Made by a program: the position numbers and the translations under genes
Assembly: GCF_000455485.1 (NCBI RefSeq)
Contig: NZ_CBQR020000077.1
Location: 1 to 36,026 of the forward strand
Length of the DNA: 36,026 bases
Reading direction: 5' to 3'
Source of the DNA: Gorillibacterium massiliense
GTDB taxonomy: Bacteria; Bacillota; Bacilli; Paenibacillales; NBRC-103111
The notes under the pieces: generated by a model
Told to the model about the DNA's origin: nothing
Databases searched by the model: none
Seen by the model: the letters and a program-made list of their open reading frames with translations, nothing else
In this document: positions 32,340 through 36,026 of the stretch, one piece after another
Position numbering within the stretch: the first letter of the stretch is position 1
How the letters are laid out: each line of letters begins with the position of its first letter

Positions 32340-33491
32340 ATGTCGGAACGAAAAGGCGCGTTTTACACTGGCATCTACCGCAATGTATTTGCCGAGTTCG
32401 GGTATTCCCAGGAGGAGATCGAGCAAAGGCTAACGGAAACGTGGGAGGCTCTGTTCGGCGATAACGAAGCGACGAAAATTTATTACGAGTGCGGGTCGCA
32501 TGGCGGCTATTTGCTGGACACCGGCAATTATGACGTGCGAACGGAAGGCATGTCCTACGGCATGATGATGGCGGTGCAGATGAACAAGAAAGAGGTATTC
32601 GACCGCCTTTGGTGGTGGAGCAAAACGTACATGTACATGACGGAAGGACCGAACGCTGGATACTTTGCCTGGTCCTGCAATCCCGACGGAACGAAACGCT
32701 CGGATGGACCGGCTCCAGACGGCGAGGAATTTTTCGCTATGGCTTTGTTCTTTGCAGCGAACCGCTGGGGGGATGGGCCGACTCCCTTCAACTATAGCGA
32801 ACAAGCCCGGCAGCTGCTGCATGACTGCATCCACAACGGAGAAAACGGAGAGGGCTGGCCGATGTGGGAGCCCACCAACAAGCTGATCAAATTCGTCCCC
32901 AATTGCGATTATACGGACCCGTCCTACCATCTGCCACACTTCTATGAACTGTTCGCACTCTGGGCGAATCCTGCGGACCGGGAATTCTGGAAGGAGGCAG
33001 TGGTGGCCAGCCGCGAGTATTTGCATTCCGCCTGCCATCCCGTTACCGGACTCGCTCCCGAATACGCCCATTATGACGGCACTCCGAACCATGAAGGGAA
33101 CGGCGGCGGATACGGCCACTTCTATAGCGACGCCTACCGGGTGGCCCCCAATATCGGCCTCGATTACGAATGGTTCGGCGCCGATGAATGGCAGGTCGAT
33201 GAGCTCAACCGGCTGCAAGCTTTCTTCGTCGACAAAGACCCGGCAGATTACCGCCGCTATACGGTGGAAGGCGAGGCCTTCGATGAACCTTCCCTCCACC
33301 CTGTCGGCCTGATCGCCACGAACGCGACTGCTTCCTTGGCTGCTAATGGCCCCCACTCCAGAAAATTGGTGGAAATGTTTTGGAACACCCCTGTCCGTAC
33401 CGGCGGACGCCGCTATTACGACAACTGCCTGTACCTGTTCAGCATGTTGGCCTTGAGCGGACATTACCGCATTTGGTCTCCGGTTAAGTAA
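32340..33491 (+). CDS. Reducing-end xylose-releasing exo-oligoxylanase-like GH8 enzyme
   Basis: The protein has 383 residues and matches GH8 enzymes of the Rex type, which remove xylose from the reducing end of short xylo-oligosaccharides inside the cell. The catalytic acid Glu69 lies in YDVRTEGMSYGMMMAVQ. The catalytic-base region is FYSDAYRVAPNIGLDYEWFG near residue 265. FAWSCNPDG and EEFFAMALFFAANRWGDG are further family blocks. There is no signal peptide, in keeping with a cytoplasmic enzyme and a length close to characterised Rex proteins. The ATG has a modest AGAGG-type site. No xylan transporter or xylosidase gene lies alongside, so substrate must come through proteins encoded elsewhere. 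Confidence 0.92.
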   Translation: MSERKGAFYTGIYRNVFAEFGYSQEEIEQRLTETWEALFGDNEATKIYYECGSHGGYLLDTGNYDVRTEGMSYGMMMAVQMNKKEVFDRLWWWSKTYMYMTEGPNAGYFAWSCNPDGTKRSDGPAPDGEEFFAMALFFAANRWGDGPTPFNYSEQARQLLHDCIHNGENGEGWPMWEPTNKLIKFVPNCDYTDPSYHLPHFYELFALWANPADREFWKEAVVASREYLHSACHPVTGLAPEYAHYDGTPNHEGNGGGYGHFYSDAYRVAPNIGLDYEWFGADEWQVDELNRLQAFFVDKDPADYRRYTVEGEAFDEPSLHPVGLIATNATASLAANGPHSRKLVEMFWNTPVRTGGRRYYDNCLYLFSMLALSGHYRIWSPVK

Positions 33492-33522
33492 TCCGTTTCC
33501 CCCTCAATAGCCGCTGCCTCTT

Positions 33523-33567
33523 GCCGCTGTCTCACGCCTCTCCGGGGTATGAAACAGCGGCTTTTTT
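33523..33567 (+). terminator. Intrinsic terminator of the GH8 gene
   Basis: GCCGCTGT (33523-33530) pairs with ACAGCGGC (33554-33561) and is followed by six T. An earlier partial copy, GCCGCTG, lies at 33510-33516 and could compete for pairing. Confidence 0.8.
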
Positions 33568-33627
33568 ATGGACTTTTCATGGACTTAATCATACAGCGCT
33601 TGAACTCCCTCATTGAGAGGTTTATCC

Positions 33628-33656
33628 TTGACGTTTTCCTTGACTCCGGATAGGAT
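33628..33656 (+). promoter_or_regulatory. Promoter of the DinB-like gene
   Basis: TTGACG (33628-33633) and TAGGAT (33651-33656) are 17 bases apart, followed by a leader of about 30 bases. Confidence 0.6.
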
Positions 33657-33693
33657 TCATAGAAAATGCTAGATATTGGGAGGAGGAGATCGT

Positions 33694-34161
33694 ATGATCC
33701 GTGTCATTTCCAGATTGGAGACTTATGTAGAGACGATTCCCGGGTTTTTTCGTTCGCTCAACCTGGAAGAAATGGTTTTGCCGCGCTCGGAGGGAAAATG
33801 GTCGCGGCTGCAAATTTTGGGGCACTTATGTGACTCCGCCGTCAATAATTTGAACCGGTTCATTCGAGTGCAGGAAGGTCCGGAGCCGTATATCATCGAG
33901 CCTTACAACCAAACCTTTTGGGTGGAAGCTGAAGGATATAAGCATGCGCCACCGGAACATGTTCTTTCTCTCTGGCTTAGTCTGAACCAGGCCATCCTCC
34001 GAGTCCTTAAGCGAATCCCGGAAACCCGATATTCTCATAAATGCCGCTTGTCCAATGGCGAAACGCTCACCCTCGAAACTTTGGCCGGCGAGTATTTGTT
34101 CCACATCGAGCATCACCTGAAGCAACTGTTCGGCGAAGATTTTCTGCAATCCCATGCTTAA
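33694..34161 (+). CDS. DinB-like four-helix bundle protein
   Basis: The protein has 155 residues and fits the DinB/YfiT-like bundle. An early RSEGKWSRLQILGHLCDSAVNN segment carries the first metal-type His near residue 45, and the closing EYLFHIEHHLKQLFG carries the HxxHH-type motif, together forming a metal site. Such proteins include thiol transferases and many uncharacterised stress proteins. GGGAGGAGGAG lies before the ATG. It is a single-gene unit between a TTGACG-type promoter and a GAACCG/CGGTTC terminator. The specific activity is unknown. Confidence 0.85.
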   Translation: MIRVISRLETYVETIPGFFRSLNLEEMVLPRSEGKWSRLQILGHLCDSAVNNLNRFIRVQEGPEPYIIEPYNQTFWVEAEGYKHAPPEHVLSLWLSLNQAILRVLKRIPETRYSHKCRLSNGETLTLETLAGEYLFHIEHHLKQLFGEDFLQSHA

Positions 34162-34177
34162 AATGGCAGGTACCCGC

Positions 34178-34213
34178 GAACCGCTCTCCGGCAGGATGAG
34201 ACGGTTCTTTTTT
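34178..34213 (+). terminator. Intrinsic terminator of the DinB-like gene
   Basis: GAACCG (34178-34183) pairs with CGGTTC (34202-34207), with partial CTCT/GAG extension, and six T follow. Confidence 0.75.
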
Positions 34214-34317
34214 GTGAAACGAGGCATTTGGCTTGAAGTTCTACAACTTTTTCCTTCTTTTCGCAGTCTTAATAGGGAAAAACCGGGAACCTGTCGGAAT
34301 GAAACGGAGTTGTTAAG

Positions 34318-35154
34318 ATGAAAAAAACGCTGCTCCTCCTTTGCCTCGTTCTGTCGGGTGGCTGCAGTTTGAACGGCACGAATGCCGAGGACAGTCCGCA
34401 ATCAAACCCTACGGGAACCACTCGTCCGACGACTGCTTCGGCATCCGTCACGGCAACCCTGACATCTGAACCCTCATCTCCCGCTCCCCTATCGGGTGAA
34501 GCTGCTTCCTTTGCTATCTCACCTTCACCAACAGGTGAAGATCAATCTGAAACAGAACAGCCGGTCCATACACGGGAAGAAACGTTTCGATTAAACGACA
34601 ATCTTTCGTGGAAAGCCGAGTATGCTTTCTACGGCATGTTTCGGGAAGACATGATTTTATCGCGGTCAGAGGACGGAGGCGCTTCGTGGAACGTTGTCGC
34701 GAAGTCGGGCGAGGGAAATGGAAATCTGCCGAATGGAATTAAAACGGGATTACTTTTTCTGGACGAAAACAAGGGGTGGATTACCTCCTATTCCCCCCGC
34801 TCGGGAGTGGTCGGTATATCTGAGACGGAGGATGGCGGACGAACGTGGGCTGCCATTCAACTGGAGGTGCCACAAAAAGCGGTAGAGGCTGAGATTACTG
34901 CCTTTCCACCGTTATTTGTGAGCTCAACAGATGGAATCCTTATAACAACCGTTTCTTCCGACGAGCATCCGTTTTTGTTCTATGTGACCCATGACGGCGG
35001 AAAAGCGTGGATGCCTGTATGTAACCGATTGTCTGGGGAATCTCAGGGGCTGCGCTGGGAGTTTACGAAAGATCCGGATACCGCCGGTTATTCGGGGACG
35101 GTCTCATTTAGAAAGAACGAATGGTCGTTCAGCAACGGAAGCTTCAGCAGCTGA
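34318..35154 (+). CDS. Putative lipoprotein with Asp-box (BNR) repeats
   Basis: The protein has 278 residues. A short basic start and hydrophobic run lead to LSGGC near residue 16, a slightly atypical lipobox, so a membrane-anchored exterior protein is likely. A Ser/Thr/Pro-rich linker follows to about residue 80. The rest holds three SxDGGxxW-like Asp boxes (SEDGGASW, TEDGGRTW, THDGGKAW), the mark of BNR/sialidase-type beta-propellers such as Ycf48-like proteins. It is too short for a full six-blade propeller, and catalytic sialidase residues are not evident. GGAG precedes the ATG. It is probably a structural or binding protein of the cell envelope. Confidence 0.75.
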   Translation: MKKTLLLLCLVLSGGCSLNGTNAEDSPQSNPTGTTRPTTASASVTATLTSEPSSPAPLSGEAASFAISPSPTGEDQSETEQPVHTREETFRLNDNLSWKAEYAFYGMFREDMILSRSEDGGASWNVVAKSGEGNGNLPNGIKTGLLFLDENKGWITSYSPRSGVVGISETEDGGRTWAAIQLEVPQKAVEAEITAFPPLFVSSTDGILITTVSSDEHPFLFYVTHDGGKAWMPVCNRLSGESQGLRWEFTKDPDTAGYSGTVSFRKNEWSFSNGSFSS

Positions 35155-35174
35155 ATTATAGAGCTGCATGGGCA

Positions 35175-35360
35175 AATAACTGCAAAAGTACAGGTTATTG
35201 AAGCGTAAAGCGTCCGAAAAGAAAAATACCTGCAAAAGTGCAGGAATTCAATCCCAAGTTCCGGCAGACGGTAACTCAGGGGCTGAAAGCCTGTATTTTT
35301 GCAGGTATTTCCTTAGATTGATGAGAACGTTGATGGAAAGCCTGCATTTTTGCAGGTATT
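35175..35360. repeat. Cluster of four short palindromic repeats (CCTGCA...TGCAGG family)
   Basis: Four imperfect copies lie within 186 bases. Copies 1 (35175-35199) and 2 (35225-35247) read AATACCTGCAAAAGTGCAGG-like; copies 3 (35290-35309) and 4 (35341-35360) are the reverse orientation, CCTGCATTTTTGCAGGTATT. Both of the latter are preceded by GAAAG. Steps are 50 bases between copies 1 and 2 and 51 between copies 3 and 4. Each can fold as a hairpin. They fill the gap between the convergent lipoprotein and ywbE-operon genes. A dispersed REP-like element is the likely nature. Confidence 0.8.
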
Positions 35361-35386
35361 CGCTAACGGTTAGGCTTGGTTAAGGA

Positions 35387-35695
35387 CTATTCCCTTAGTG
35401 CTTCCCGCAAACGGGTGGAGGTATGGTCCACCACCCGCTTGCCGGCCAGTTGGCCGCGCAGACGACGATTCTCCCGGACTAGCCGTTCATTTTCGGCGGT
35501 CAACTCTTGAAAACTGGCGAGCAGCTCCTCGTCCACGTAACCGGCTGCGACGAATAACCGCCGCAGGCGTTCCGTCATGTCCGAATCATCCAAGGGCAGA
35601 GCCTTCGATGCTTCCGACGCCTGCGGCCGAGAGTCAGCCGCTTCTTCGCATTCGGTTTCTCCGCCCGTAGCGGGCGTTAACTTCTCCATGCTCAC
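35387..35695 (-). CDS. Small protein with coiled coil, ywbE operon
   Basis: The protein has 102 residues. An acidic, low-complexity N-terminal half of about 40 residues is followed by MTERLRRLFVAAGYVDEELL and a heptad-like helix (residues 60-85, FQELTAENERLVRENRRLRG) that looks like a leucine-zipper coiled coil, ending with a basic tail. I do not recognise the family. The GTG start overlaps the ywbE stop (GTGA), with GGAGGG upstream, and an internal ATG lies two codons later. Translational coupling to ywbE suggests a related role, possibly in RNA or ribosome biology, but this is speculation. Confidence 0.6.
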   Translation of the reverse strand: MSMEKLTPATGGETECEEAADSRPQASEASKALPLDDSDMTERLRRLFVAAGYVDEELLASFQELTAENERLVRENRRLRGQLAGKRVVDHTSTRLREALRE

Positions 35696-35943
35696 GAAGT
35701 GCTTCCCTCCTCTTTGTTATCGGAGGACGTTCCGTTGCCGGAACCCAGGATCGTTTTCACTCTTCCCACCCGGCCGTCAGTAAGACGGACTTTGATCCCA
35801 TGGGGATGACTGGGGGAATTGGTGAGCAAATCTTTGACGATCCCCCGGGAAAGCTTGCCTGTTCGCTGGTCTTGCTTCAATACAATGTCAACTTCTATAC
35901 CCGGGCGGATGTTGCTGCGGATTTGTCCGCTTTGCCCGGTCAT
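35692..35943 (-). CDS. ywbE: YwbE-family conserved protein
   Basis: The protein has 83 residues. The core NIRPGIEVDIVLKQDQRTG followed by LSRGIVKDLLTNSPSHPHGIKV and RLTDGRVGRVKTI is the unmistakable YwbE family (DUF2196), a small beta-rich protein of unknown function found in Bacillota and beyond. The Ser/Glu-rich tail after residue 68 is outside the conserved part. The ATG overlaps the stop of the upstream partial gene (ATGA), and the stop overlaps the start of the downstream coiled-coil gene, so three genes are coupled in one transcript. Confidence 0.9.
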   Translation of the reverse strand: MTGQSGQIRSNIRPGIEVDIVLKQDQRTGKLSRGIVKDLLTNSPSHPHGIKVRLTDGRVGRVKTILGSGNGTSSDNKEEGSTS

Positions 35944-36026
35944 CGCGGGTTTCTTCCTTTGCTGCGGCTGCCGAAGGAGCGGCCTGCCGGGCTGCCGCCA
36001 GGCTTGCTGCCACCGGGCTTGCCGCC
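35940..36026 (-). CDS. C-terminal end of a Gly/Arg/Ser-rich protein, cut by window edge
   Basis: Only the last 28 residues are present, beginning GGKPGGSKPGGSPAGRSF and ending SRSKGRNPR. Such Gly/Lys/Arg/Ser-rich tails are typical of DEAD-box RNA helicases and some other RNA-binding proteins, so a helicase is the best guess. The stop overlaps the ywbE start (ATGA). The repeated GGC-rich codons are part of the tail repeat. The rest lies outside the window. Confidence 0.55.
   Translation of the reverse strand, partial: GGKPGGSKPGGSPAGRSFGSRSKGRNPR

Noticed and set aside
32430-33464. 344-codon minus-strand frame opposite the GH8 gene
   Set aside because: Antisense shadow with no recognisable domain. 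The plus strand encodes an intact enzyme.
33510-33561. CRISPR-like repetition of GCCGCTG
   Set aside because: Only two short copies and one inverted copy are present. They belong to the GH8 terminator.
35198-35383. 61-codon plus-strand frame across the repeat cluster
   Set aside because: Its FCRYF-like repeats are just translations of the palindromic DNA repeats.

Overview
The window looks like chromosomal DNA of a Gram-positive Bacillota, most probably Paenibacillaceae. This is inferred from moderate GC, strong AGGAGG-type ribosome sites, TTG and GTG starts, AraC and YesM-type regulators, intracellular glycoside hydrolases, a YwbE protein and Bacillus-style PerR and Rex boxes. No phage genes, transposases, rRNA, tRNA or CRISPR were seen. 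It reads as an ordinary carbohydrate, efflux and redox region built from short transcription units, most ending in recognisable intrinsic terminators.

Layout. 0.3-1.1 kb: membrane-anchored TPR protein. 1.3-5 kb: GH78 alpha-L-rhamnosidase with a divergent AraC regulator. 5.1-9.4 kb: drug-efflux block with an ABC-2 exporter (ATPase and permease) and a PadR-MFS operon, both with repeat-rich promoters. 9.4-11 kb: DUF2306 membrane protein and a second AraC regulator. 11.1-15 kb: four-gene sugar operon alternating TIM-barrel isomerases/epimerases with Gfo/Idh/MocA dehydrogenases. 15.2-17.2 kb: GNAT acetyltransferase and a 12-TM MFS transporter. 17.4-20.6 kb: YesM-type histidine kinase translationally coupled to a sugar-binding lipoprotein, with no permease or response regulator nearby. 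20.8-26.4 kb: LD-carboxypeptidase, AdhE with a Rex box, and a PerR-boxed catalase followed by a 48-codon zinc-ribbon-like ORF. 26.5-32 kb: minus-strand operon of an MpsC-like (DUF2294) protein, a NitT/TauT-type ABC transporter, a frameshifted cysteine hydrolase and an MFS transporter. 32.2-35.2 kb: GH8 exo-oligoxylanase behind a structured leader, DinB-like protein and Asp-box lipoprotein. 35.2-35.4 kb: four copies of a short palindrome. 35.4-36 kb: coupled minus-strand genes for a coiled-coil protein, YwbE and the Gly/Arg-rich end of a protein cut by the window edge.

How it works together. GH78, GH8 and the Gfo/Idh cluster fit a plant-polysaccharide user that imports oligosaccharides and finishes them in the cytoplasm. 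adhE and katA share an intergenic region carrying an NADH sensor site (Rex) on one side and a peroxide sensor site (PerR) on the other, so fermentation and peroxide defence are arranged back to back.

The least explained items are the leader structure before the GH8 gene, the histidine kinase plus binding-protein pair, the small CxxC/CxC protein after katA, the DUF2294 gene heading a transporter operon, the repeated operators in the efflux block, and the palindromic repeat cluster. I did not find a clearly novel multi-gene system.
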